From Candidatus Microgenomatus auricola (GTDB lineage: Bacteria; Patescibacteriota; Patescibacteriia; SBBC01), in the NCBI GenBank assembly GCA_005239865.1, contig SBBC01000033.1:1-57777 (forward strand): DNA of 57,777 nucleotides, given 5' to 3'. Position 1 is the stretch's first letter. The number at the start of each line of letters is the position of its first letter. The position numbers and the translations under genes are program-made. Under the pieces are notes generated by a model. That model was not told where the DNA came from, did no database searches, and was given only the letters and a program-made list of their open reading frames with translations. This document shows positions 9,270 through 17,490 of this stretch, piece by piece.

Positions 9270-11140
9270 CGTTGAAATTCTTTCTGCCATAGCGCTAGAC
9301 AGAGGAGCGCCCAGATTTTAATTCCGTGGTGTGCGTGATTCGAAAAATGTTCAGCTAACAAGCGGTCGATGGATGCGAAATTGAAGTATGGCATCGAGCG
9401 GAACGATTGAGAAGATAGAGTTTCTACCACGAACGGTTTCAACGTTCCGCGAATCCAAGCATTTACTGGTAGATCGAAACCACGTTTCCGTTGGTGGAGA
9501 AGTTCGGGCGGCAGAAGATGGCCGAACTGTCGGCGGAGCAGGTATTTCCGCATACCATCGCGAATTTTATAGTCATCCGGCAGCGTGGCCGTGAAATCGA
9601 TTACTTCTTGATCAAGAAATGGTGAACGTGCTTCTAGGGAATTCGCCATAGTCGCGATGTCTGTTTTCGTCATTAACCCTTCGGGAAGGTATAACCGAAG
9701 ATCGAGTGCAGAAACTTGACGTATAAATGAAGTATCGTTTTGAAGGTCACTAATACGAGCAGCAGCCAGCGACTCGGCTGATTTGCTACGTTCGGGGTAG
9801 TATTTGGGTATGAGAACTTGCTGTAATTCTGGGTCAGAAAAAACAGAGAAGAGGTCGATGTACTGACTGACAAGACTCCCGCCGAGAAGTTGACTGCCAA
9901 CTGTCACCTTGCGTCCGAAAGCCGACGGTAAAACCATGCCCACATTCTTCATGACTTTGCCGGCAAGTTGTCGCAGTGATTGGGGTATCCACATGAGGGG
10001 TTGGAGCAGAGAAAGCAGCGAGAATTTTTCGTATCCGGCGAAATTTTCGTCACCGCCGTCCCCCGTTAGCGCAACCGTAACGTATTTTCTCGTTTCTTTG
10101 GCAACGTAGTACGTGGCAATCGCCGAAGAGTCGGCGAACGGCTCCCCATAGTGTCGGAGAAGCTTCGGCAGGACCGCTACCACGTCTGGCTGCATCACGA
10201 ACTCGTGGTGATTTGTACGGAATCGTTCGGCCACCAACCGGGCGAGCGGAAGTTCATTATGGCTTTCTTCCATGAAACCAATAGAGAATGTTTTCACTGG
10301 CTCCGAAACCAACTCAGCCATCAGTGCGGTGACGATGGTTGAATCAAGTCCGCCGCTCAAGAACACTCCAAGAGGAACATCGCTCACGAGCCGAAGGCGA
10401 ACGGCTTCACGAAAACGCCTCTCGAATTCTCGACCGGCTTCGTCAATCGTCAGACCCGAATGTCGCGAGAAATCAAGGTACCAGTATGGCTCAATTGAAA
10501 GTGTCCCATTCTTCCATAGCAATCGATTTCCAGGCGGCAATTTGTGAATTCCTTGGTAGATTGTGAAGGGACTGGGGATGAATTGGAAGCGGAGGTAGTA
10601 TGTCAGCGCGGTCGCGTTAACTTCCGGGGACGGCAACACCTCCAAGAGCGCCTGAAGTTCCGATGCAAAGTAAATTGTATTATGGCGGACGGTGTAGAAA
10701 AGCGGTTTCTTGCCGAATCGATCACGAGCCAGGAGAAGCGTCTGCTTTTTTTTATCCCACAAAGCGAAGGCAAACATCCCACGAAGCTTCTCGAGGCAGG
10801 CAATTCCGTGCTCCTCATAGGCGTGAACGATGACCTCGCTGTCGGTAGACGATCTGAAGCGGTGTCCACGTTCCTCGAGCGGCTTACGGAGTTCTCGAAA
10901 GTTGTATATTTCGCCGTTGAAAATAAGCCAGAGAGCCCCGTCTTCGTTAGACAGGGGCTGGTGTCCGGCTGGTGAAAGGTCAATGATTGCCAGTCGGCGA
11001 AAGCTAAGACCGGCTTGGTTATCGATATACTCACCATCGTCATCCGGGCCACGATGCTTAAGCACGTTGCGCATGCGTCGGAGTTCAGCCGAGTCGATTT
11101 TACCAGGCGAAGATCGTATTATTCCGCTAATTCCGCACAT
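9266..11140 (-). CDS. asnB: asparagine synthase (glutamine-hydrolysing) family amidotransferase
   Basis: A 624-residue AsnB-type enzyme: glutamine is hydrolysed in the N-terminal Ntn domain and ammonia is passed to a carboxylate activated by ATP in the C-terminal domain. MCGISG gives the catalytic Cys2, which sets the start at ATG 11140 rather than at an upstream in-frame start. The ATP loop SGGLDS lies near residue 262. The gene lies between a methyltransferase (14-base overlap) and a GT4 (ATGA overlap). In polysaccharide loci such paralogs often amidate uronic acid sugars rather than aspartate, which fits the pathway genes here but is an inference. Confidence 0.88.
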   Translation of the reverse strand: MCGISGIIRSSPGKIDSAELRRMRNVLKHRGPDDDGEYIDNQAGLSFRRLAIIDLSPAGHQPLSNEDGALWLIFNGEIYNFRELRKPLEERGHRFRSSTDSEVIVHAYEEHGIACLEKLRGMFAFALWDKKKQTLLLARDRFGKKPLFYTVRHNTIYFASELQALLEVLPSPEVNATALTYYLRFQFIPSPFTIYQGIHKLPPGNRLLWKNGTLSIEPYWYLDFSRHSGLTIDEAGREFERRFREAVRLRLVSDVPLGVFLSGGLDSTIVTALMAELVSEPVKTFSIGFMEESHNELPLARLVAERFRTNHHEFVMQPDVVAVLPKLLRHYGEPFADSSAIATYYVAKETRKYVTVALTGDGGDENFAGYEKFSLLSLLQPLMWIPQSLRQLAGKVMKNVGMVLPSAFGRKVTVGSQLLGGSLVSQYIDLFSVFSDPELQQVLIPKYYPERSKSAESLAAARISDLQNDTSFIRQVSALDLRLYLPEGLMTKTDIATMANSLEARSPFLDQEVIDFTATLPDDYKIRDGMRKYLLRRQFGHLLPPELLHQRKRGFDLPVNAWIRGTLKPFVVETLSSQSFRSMPYFNFASIDRLLAEHFSNHAHHGIKIWALLCLALWQKEFQR

Positions 11141-12006
11141 ATTCGGGCGGTGATTTCGGAGCCAGTCGGGCAACGGCTTGGATGTAAATTCCTCCGCCAA
11201 GGCGATCGATAATCTTCGTTGTTAGACGTCCGAGCATACGAAGCAGCGGCGGGAAGTTGCGGTAAGGGACGTCGAGGGAGTAGGTGGTCACCTCGGCCAG
11301 AAATCCGGCTTGACGCAACGCATTATCCAGCGTGCGTGGTGTGAAAAAGTAGACATGGTGCATTGACGGGCGAGTGGACGGTTGGAAGCGACCCAAACCC
11401 CGACCAAGACGAACGAACAAGTTATAGAACTCGTACGGTACTTCAATCACAACAAGACCAGTCGGTTTTAAGAATGAGGCGATTGTTTTCAGCATCGCTT
11501 GAGGGCTTGGGACGTGCTCCAGAACATGACTCAAGTGAATGACATCAAATGAATGTTTAGAAAATGACGCTTGATCAAGCCAGCCGTGGAAAATATCGAG
11601 CTGGCGTTTCTCCTTTGCTATGGTCACAGAAGAATCGGAAATTTCCGTGCCGCTAACAGTCCAACCTCGCTTCCTTGCTTCCACGAGGAATTCGCCGGTG
11701 GCAGTTCCGACATCGAGAAGCCTGCCAGGTGGTCGCTGTCGCTGTTCAATCTGATCGAGCGCTCGATTGAACTCTCGAATTCTGGATATCGCTAAAAGGT
11801 TTTTTATAGCCGTACTCATTGAGGTATTCTTCACCGGCGTAGAAGTTCCGGTACTCCTGAGCGGTCACTCGCGGGTTCATGAAGGCTAGTCCGCAGTTTC
11901 GACAACGGACCACTGCGTACGGTGGTTGGAGTGCAACCGATTGCGTTGCCGTTCGATCGAAGACCGTCTGGCCACTATGGCATGAATCACACTGAACCAT
12001 TTCCAT
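11127..12006 (-). CDS. zinc-ribbon class I SAM methyltransferase, frame broken at a 6-base A run
   Basis: Two adjacent frames form one recognisable protein of about 292 residues. Codons from ATG 12006 give CDSC..CRNC-GLAFMNPR, a zinc-binding head typical of sugar or lipid methyltransferases, up to EYLNEYGYK. The continuation (NLLAISRIREFNRALDQ, then LLDVGTATGEFLVEA) is in the +1 frame. The switch lies at the T run 11800-11805 (A6 on the coding strand). Removing one A restores a continuous family-like protein. This can be a real frameshift, transcriptional slippage or a sequencing error. The SAM motif and HVLEHVPSP are intact. It overlaps asnB by 14 bases. Confidence 0.75.
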
Positions 12007-12122
12007 TGCGGAGTTGGGATGTTTTAACGATAGTGAAAATCAACTGAACGATATCATCAAAGCAGTTTTTAAAGCCAAGTGGTCACATCGATACCAATCA
12101 CAGCGAACATATACTACGCCAA

Positions 12123-12965
12123 TCAAAATAGTTGACTGAAGCGACTTTGGTGTCCAGTTTTTACAGTCACATAGGCGTAGACCGAGGTTTGTCCGAGACG
12201 TTCAAGCCACCGAGCGAGGCGCCGCCACCCCAGACCGTTACCAGAGGCTACCGGACCAGCAATAATCTTGATAATGGTAAAACCCACCATTTCGAATTCT
12301 TTCAGCCACCGTCGTTGACTGAACGCCCAAAATTCTTGGATGTGATGCCGCGAGACACCATGCGGTGGTGGAAAGAGGTGACGGAGAAAAGGAATCCGCC
12401 GACGCCAAATCTTTTGGTTATTTTCGAAATACTGACCCTCCAATTCTGATTGATGATGTATTTCGCGGGATAGAATCTTTCGTGCCTGTTGCCCACTGAG
12501 CAGCTGCAAAGTAGTCAACAGCAGATTTGGATAGTAGGTTGTCATCCACGCTAGCTTCCAGAAAGTAGTTGGCATAATATGAACGGCAATGCCATCATCT
12601 TTAAGCACAGCGTGAACTCCGCGCAAGACCTTTTGCGGTCGCGACACATGCTCAAGCAAACTAGAAGAAAACACCAGATCGAACGACCGGGGTGGAAATT
12701 GACTATCTACCTCCTCCGCATCACAGACTTGGTAGCTAAGGTTCAACCCCGCCTCATTTTTTTGAACTAAGGGGCTATAATCAGTACTAATTAACTTTTT
12801 TGTCAACGGCGCTAATAATCTAGATTGGTAGCCGTCGCCAGCTCCAAGTTCCAAGGCTTTGGGGAAGGTCCCAGGGGGCACTCGAGCAAAAATTAGTTGG
12901 AACTCTCGATGCCTGTAATCATGTAGATATGTTGACCAGTCGGGCTTGAGGCGCATGAGCAACAT
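12123..12965 (-). CDS. class I SAM-dependent methyltransferase
   Basis: A 280-residue protein. Motif I is ALELGAGDGYQSRLL near residue 38, the acidic motif II follows at STDYSPL, and FDLVFSSSLLEHVSRPQ marks motifs III-IV of the UbiE-like class. The start is ATG 12965, with an alternative three codons in. The gene is divergent from the GT4 gene at 13047 and lies 116 bases upstream of the zinc-ribbon methyltransferase. The methyl acceptor is unknown; within this locus a sugar or lipid-linked glycan is plausible. Confidence 0.8.
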   Translation of the reverse strand: MLLMRLKPDWSTYLHDYRHREFQLIFARVPPGTFPKALELGAGDGYQSRLLAPLTKKLISTDYSPLVQKNEAGLNLSYQVCDAEEVDSQFPPRSFDLVFSSSLLEHVSRPQKVLRGVHAVLKDDGIAVHIMPTTFWKLAWMTTYYPNLLLTTLQLLSGQQARKILSREIHHQSELEGQYFENNQKIWRRRIPFLRHLFPPPHGVSRHHIQEFWAFSQRRWLKEFEMVGFTIIKIIAGPVASGNGLGWRRLARWLERLGQTSVYAYVTVKTGHQSRFSQLF

Positions 12966-12988
12966 TGAGTGCTAGTAACGGTAACCAC

Positions 12989-13017
12989 TTGTTTATATCA
13001 CGTTTTTTTGTTATCAT
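12989..13017 (+). promoter_or_regulatory. promoter for the plus-strand GT4 gene
   Basis: TTGTTT (12989-12994) is followed by a 17-base spacer and TATCAT (13012-13017), 5 of 6 matches to the -10 consensus. It lies in the 81-base divergent gap and would start transcription about 22 bases before ATG 13047. Confidence 0.4.
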
Positions 13018-13046
13018 CAAGCTTCGAATCTTTATCGCACCCAGTC

Positions 13047-14258
13047 ATGCGCATTGTCTATCTGTTAGGAATGTTCGAGTTCTTTGGCGGTCAGGAACTC
13101 TACTTGGCCCGTCAACAAGCCAGACAGGGGCATCAAGTTGCCGTCGTTACTTCCAACACACCCTACCTATTTCCCAATATCGTTGAGCGGTATCGTTTGG
13201 AGGGGTTCCCAGAGCAAATGGCAAGCCACCGGCCAGGCAAGTTTGATTTCGAAGGCCTGCGGATCATCCGGCTCCCCACACTTTTTCACTACCAGGACTT
13301 CGTCGTGGTGCGAGGAGTGAAGAATATCTTGGAAGAACTGCGTCCAGATGTTGTGTTTGGGCATGAACCGCGTACCATTGCCCCCATCCTCGGTGCTCGC
13401 TATAAGCGGCGATTAGGCTATCTTTACTATCTAGACAGTCACGATTTTTTCCATACCGTTCAGAATCATCGCTGGTGGCAACGGTGGCTGCGTTACGCCG
13501 AGTATTTCTGGTGGCGAAGGTGGTTCGTTGACTACGCCCTGCGCCGTGCCGACCGCATTATTGCCGTAGCCGAAGAGTGTCGGAGGTTCCTGGTTGAGCG
13601 ACATGGCATTCCAAATTATCGTATTGAATCCCTGCCGCTCGGCGTGGAAACTGATTTCTTCCAGTACGACGAAACCGCAAGACGTGAAATTCGACAAAAA
13701 CTCAATTGTGGTTCACGAGATGTTATTCTACTCTTTGCTGGCTATATGTTTCGTCGTAAGGCCTTAGAGAGTTTAATCGATCTAATCGCGCAGGTGCGCG
13801 ACTTTCCCTTACGCTTGGTTTATGCTGGCGAGGGACCACCTGACTATTTAAACGAATTGAAACATCACGCCCTCATGAAAAACGTCGCTGACCGCGTGCA
13901 CTTTACCGGTTTTCTTTCCCGAAAAGAGATCGCTCGGTACTATGCTGGGGCTGACATTGGTGTTTGGCCAGGAAACAACTCTTTGGCTATCCTCGAAGCC
14001 ATGGCTTGTCGCCTACCAATCATTATGGCTGATATGCAGCTCGCCCACCTTGTTTCGCATGGAAACGGTTTTGCTGTACCATATGCCGACGTCGGGGCGT
14101 TAGAGCAACGGATTCGAGAATTGGCAGTTAACCGAACTCTGCGCCATGAGATGGGCCAGATGAGTCAAGCGGCGGCCTTAGAGCAATATAGTTACGCCAG
14201 TCTAGCACGGCAGGTATCAGGCTGGATGGAAGCGGACCTGGCCAAGATGAAGCGTTAA
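13047..14258 (+). CDS. glycosyltransferase family 4
   Basis: A 403-residue GT-B transferase and the only plus-strand gene inside the long minus-strand block. MRIVYLLGMFEFFGGQE is a normal GT4 N-terminus, so I place the start at ATG 13047 rather than at the in-frame GTG 78 bases earlier. The donor domain begins near LLFAGYMFRRKALESLI, but the E-x7-E region is degenerate: GADIGVWPGNNSLAILEAMACRLP keeps the second Glu and lacks the first. It converges on, and overlaps by 4 bases, the methyltransferase that follows. The orientation and its own promoter suggest that it was added to the cluster independently. Confidence 0.82.
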   Translation: MRIVYLLGMFEFFGGQELYLARQQARQGHQVAVVTSNTPYLFPNIVERYRLEGFPEQMASHRPGKFDFEGLRIIRLPTLFHYQDFVVVRGVKNILEELRPDVVFGHEPRTIAPILGARYKRRLGYLYYLDSHDFFHTVQNHRWWQRWLRYAEYFWWRRWFVDYALRRADRIIAVAEECRRFLVERHGIPNYRIESLPLGVETDFFQYDETARREIRQKLNCGSRDVILLFAGYMFRRKALESLIDLIAQVRDFPLRLVYAGEGPPDYLNELKHHALMKNVADRVHFTGFLSRKEIARYYAGADIGVWPGNNSLAILEAMACRLPIIMADMQLAHLVSHGNGFAVPYADVGALEQRIRELAVNRTLRHEMGQMSQAAALEQYSYASLARQVSGWMEADLAKMKR

Positions 14259-15193
14259 GCTTTCTCTCCGGATATTGCGACCGGTAGTTCGAGCACGCGA
14301 ATGTTTTTTAATCCGGCCTCTTCGAACCAGGTAAAAACTTCGTAATCAGTGTGCCACCACTGATACTTCGGCGAGTACCAGTCGAAAGTGTCGAGCACAC
14401 GCCAACGCCAATCGGGCCACGGAGCGGTCGGCAAGATGGCGCGAAAGACGTGGCGCAGGAAGGGAGTTTTGAGGAGGTAATAGTATGGAACCGCGATAAA
14501 GGAAAGGTAGTAGAGCAACCGCCTGGGCAGCCGAGTCGTGATTTTCCGGTAGTATCGTGACATGATGACCGGGAGGTGGCTGTAGTAGTCGTAGACCCAG
14601 ATGGCGATTTTGCCCCCCCTCTTTAGTAGTCGGGGCAGCTGCGAGAAAGCCTTTTTTGTGTCTGGGGTGTGGTGGAGAACACCTATACTGTAGATGGCAT
14701 CAAAAATTTCCGGTTTGAAGGGAAGACGGAAAATGTCGGCTTGAATGATGTGAACCTTTGGGTCTTTCCCGAAGTTGGCGAATGCCGCTTCAACGGCGTA
14801 GGATAAATCAATGCCAATTACTTCACCGCCGTACTTTTTTGCGATTTCCAAAAAACGACCGGTGCCAACGCCGACGTCGAGTACGAGTTTGCCGTCAAGG
14901 TCTGACCGTGTGAAGCTGCACTTCCGCCGGAAGGTATCCTCCGAGTCATCACGTTTGGTATGAGAGTCGATCTGCGTTGTTCGGTTTTTCAGCCACTCCA
15001 GGGAAAAGTTGCCCACGTACTCATCGCTCTCGACAAATCGTGGAATTGATCGTACGACCGAGAAACGGTGCCCGCCGCGAGAACAGCGGAGTTCACCGCT
15101 TTTGATCCCGTCGTCGACTCGTTCGGTCACCTTGAGCGTGAAGTTCCCCCCACACTCCGGACAGGCCAGCCACTGCACCAGACGTTCTTTCAT
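14255..15193 (-). CDS. SAM methyltransferase with N-terminal Trm112-like zinc domain
   Basis: A 312-residue protein. The N-terminal domain (LACPECGGNFTL ... LRCSRGGHRF) is a Trm112-type zinc ribbon with three Cys and one His visible. Residues from about 110 form a class I methyltransferase (VLDVGVGTGRFLEIA, then GVLHHTPDTKKAF). The C-terminal stretch with tyrosines and tryptophans is typical of methyltransferases in glycan clusters. I prefer ATG 15193; a GTG three codons earlier is possible. It lies 70 bases downstream of the epimerase gene and ends in a 4-base convergent overlap with the GT4 gene. Confidence 0.8.
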   Translation of the reverse strand: MKERLVQWLACPECGGNFTLKVTERVDDGIKSGELRCSRGGHRFSVVRSIPRFVESDEYVGNFSLEWLKNRTTQIDSHTKRDDSEDTFRRKCSFTRSDLDGKLVLDVGVGTGRFLEIAKKYGGEVIGIDLSYAVEAAFANFGKDPKVHIIQADIFRLPFKPEIFDAIYSIGVLHHTPDTKKAFSQLPRLLKRGGKIAIWVYDYYSHLPVIMSRYYRKITTRLPRRLLYYLSFIAVPYYYLLKTPFLRHVFRAILPTAPWPDWRWRVLDTFDWYSPKYQWWHTDYEVFTWFEEAGLKNIRVLELPVAISGEKA

Positions 15194-15263
15194 GGGGTGC
15201 ACACGCTAAAATTTCCTTTCAGTTACTTAGGTACAGGCAGTATACCGGCGTTTCCTAACGCGG

Positions 15264-16358
15264 TCAACGGTCCTGGATGAATCGGAACAGGTAAGTGGCA
15301 ATTTTTTCGCTTGCGTGACCGTGACCATACACAAACCGGTGTTCTCTCGGTTGATCCACACCGTAAAGTGCCCGGAGAATTCGTCGTGGACCAGTTCCAA
15401 CGAGAGTGTTCCAGCCAAGATCAACGGTCTCGGTCCACTCGGTACTGTCACGCAGCGTAACGCATGGAACTTTAAGGGAAAATGCTTCTTTCTGGACGCC
15501 GCCGGAATCGGTCAGGATGACTCGCGCCGAGGACATGAGTCGTAACATGTCGAGATAGCCGACAGGATGGATGAGCTTGATATATTGACTTCGATGAAGC
15601 GCTGGAAGCAGACGGAAGCGATTCAGTGCGTGTTTCGTTCGCGGGTGGATCGGGAAGACGACCGGCTCGCGGATAGCTTGGAGCGCATGGGCCAACGAAG
15701 ACAGCGATCTCCAGTCATCAGTGTTACCAGCACGGTGTATTGTAACGAGAAGGAATTGTTTTAATGTTACACCCAGTTTTTCCAAAACGCGAGAACGCTT
15801 TTTTGCTTTGGGGAGTAATCGGAAGAGGATGTCGAGCATGTTGTCGCCGACGAAGTGTACATGACGCCGAATCCCTTCGCGCTTGAGGTTATCGACTGCG
15901 GTTGGCGAGGGACAAAAGAGCAGGGAGGAGAGGTGGTCGGTGAGCACGCGGTTTAGTTCTTCCGGCATTGCGCGATCAAAGCTTCTCATCCCTGCTTCGA
16001 CATGTGCAACCGGAATCTGAAGCTTTGCGGCGGCCAGGGCACCGGCGAGCGTGGAATTCGTGTCTCCATAGACAAGGATCAGATCGGGTTGTTCAGTCAG
16101 GAGCACTTCCTCGATTTTCGCAAGCATGCGCCCGGTCTGCTGTCCGTGGGAATCAGACCCGACATTGAGGTTGTACTTTGGTTTTGGGAGGGCGAGTTCT
16201 TGAAAGAATTGATCGGACATCTCCCAGTCGTAGTGTTGACCAGTATGGATGATGGTTTCCCGTGCGTGCTTCCTTAAAGCAACAGACAATGTCGCAGCTT
16301 TGATAAACTGCGGTCGCGCACCGATGATAGTGATAATGTGAATGCGTCGTTTTTTCAT
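15264..16358 (-). CDS. wecB: UDP-N-acetylglucosamine 2-epimerase family (WecB/WbpI type)
   Basis: A 364-residue non-hydrolysing C2 epimerase. The N-terminus IGARPQFIKAA and HTGQHYDWEMSDQFF, together with YGDTNSTLAGALAA, HVEAGMRSF and DSGGVQKEA, are the family signatures, including the acidic active-site residues. It interconverts UDP-GlcNAc and UDP-ManNAc, or the 2,3-diacetamido uronate analog in WbpI. The presence of WbpB, WbpE and WbpD homologs 10 kb away favours the WbpI-like role, but the sequence alone does not separate the two. Its ATG overlaps the stop of the frame-restored propeller gene as ATGA, so the genes are coupled. Confidence 0.88.
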   Translation of the reverse strand: MKKRRIHIITIIGARPQFIKAATLSVALRKHARETIIHTGQHYDWEMSDQFFQELALPKPKYNLNVGSDSHGQQTGRMLAKIEEVLLTEQPDLILVYGDTNSTLAGALAAAKLQIPVAHVEAGMRSFDRAMPEELNRVLTDHLSSLLFCPSPTAVDNLKREGIRRHVHFVGDNMLDILFRLLPKAKKRSRVLEKLGVTLKQFLLVTIHRAGNTDDWRSLSSLAHALQAIREPVVFPIHPRTKHALNRFRLLPALHRSQYIKLIHPVGYLDMLRLMSSARVILTDSGGVQKEAFSLKVPCVTLRDSTEWTETVDLGWNTLVGTGPRRILRALYGVDQPREHRFVYGHGHASEKIATYLFRFIQDR

Positions 16359-17490
16359 TGTCTAGCTGAAACACAGTTCAGGGTAGCAAGTCCAATCTGT
16401 CCTCTACCGTACGTTGTGTAAAATCCTCTAATCCAACCCTCGGTTTGACCGAACATGTTGTACCACATCTGGTAAGTCGTACCGACCTTCATGACAAACG
16501 GGCCATAAATGAGGAAGTCGATGGCCTGCTCTTGTGACGAACCACGTAAAACAGGTTGACGCTTCCAGAACGTCCATTTTTTGGATTCTTCATTTCAGCA
16601 TAGAAAACATCTTTTGATTCTGGTAAGGTGTTTGGAGAAAACCACATGCGGTACACCGCCCCTTCACGAAGAACTGTTGTGGTATATATATCAGATTTTG
16701 AATCTCTGTTGGTATCGACGAAAAATGCCGGGGAATAAAAAACGGTCCAATCGTAACCATTTGATGATTCCGCGTATTTGATCAGTCTCCCACGGTCTTC
16801 GTCGAGTACATTGAACCACATTTGGTAAAATCCTGAGAATTGTTGGATGATGGTGGGGTCGATATGGTGAAGCTCATAGGAATTCAGATCAAAAACAGGT
16901 CCGAATTTGGCCCAGTGAAGTCCATCCGGGGATGAGGCGTAACCAATTCGGTACCTTCCTCCGACAGCTTCTGCTTCTCCAGTCAGGCCGCGACCGCTGT
17001 ACCACATCTTATATCGCTCACTTTCTGGAGCATTTTCGTCTTTCAGCACGAACGGATAGGCAACGCTTTTGCTGTCCCACGACCCGTTTTCTCCTACGTC
17101 GATGACCGTTCCGAGTTTGGTCCAGTGAACACCGTCCAAGCTTTCGGCGTAATTGATTTTCCATGCAACGACTTCGTCGCTTGAGTACCACATTTTGTAC
17201 ACGCCGTCGGAGTAAAGAACCGAAGGACATTCAACCTCAAGAACCGCACCCCAACTTTCCTCTCTAGTGATAGTCCGTGTGTCATCACTTTCTAACACCG
17301 AGTTTTCGGCAGAGGGAATCCACTCGTTTCGCTTGTGGCAATTCGAAGCGAAAAAACTATCTGTTCCAGTCGACGACTGGAAGATAGACACAGGGAATTG
17401 CAAGAAGAGGAGAAGGGTCCCAAAAGTTTTTACGATTGAGCGGGAACGTCGATCAGGTTGTTGCTGCATTGTCACAAGAGAGCTACCCAT
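16355..17490 (-). CDS. secreted beta-propeller glycoside-hydrolase-like protein, frame broken at a 6-base A run
   Basis: The protein has an N-terminal hydrophobic segment (TFGTLLLFLQFPVSIF) and then repeated MWYS ... HW-TK blades, as in GH43/GH32/GH130-like five-bladed propellers. The uninterrupted frame stops at 16489 with an unrelated tail. Shifting frame at the T run 16577-16582 gives another repeat (WTFWKRQPVL ... IYGPFVMKVGTTYQMWYNMF) and ends at 16355, forming an exact ATGA overlap with the epimerase gene. That match shows the intact gene was about 378 residues. One extra A restores it. The start ATG overlaps the upstream asnB stop; an ATG 21 bases later is possible. The substrate is unknown. 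Confidence 0.75.

Noticed and set aside
10603-11052. Minus-strand ORF within the first asparagine synthase gene
   Set aside because: It is in another frame of a gene with intact catalytic motifs and has no ribosome binding site.
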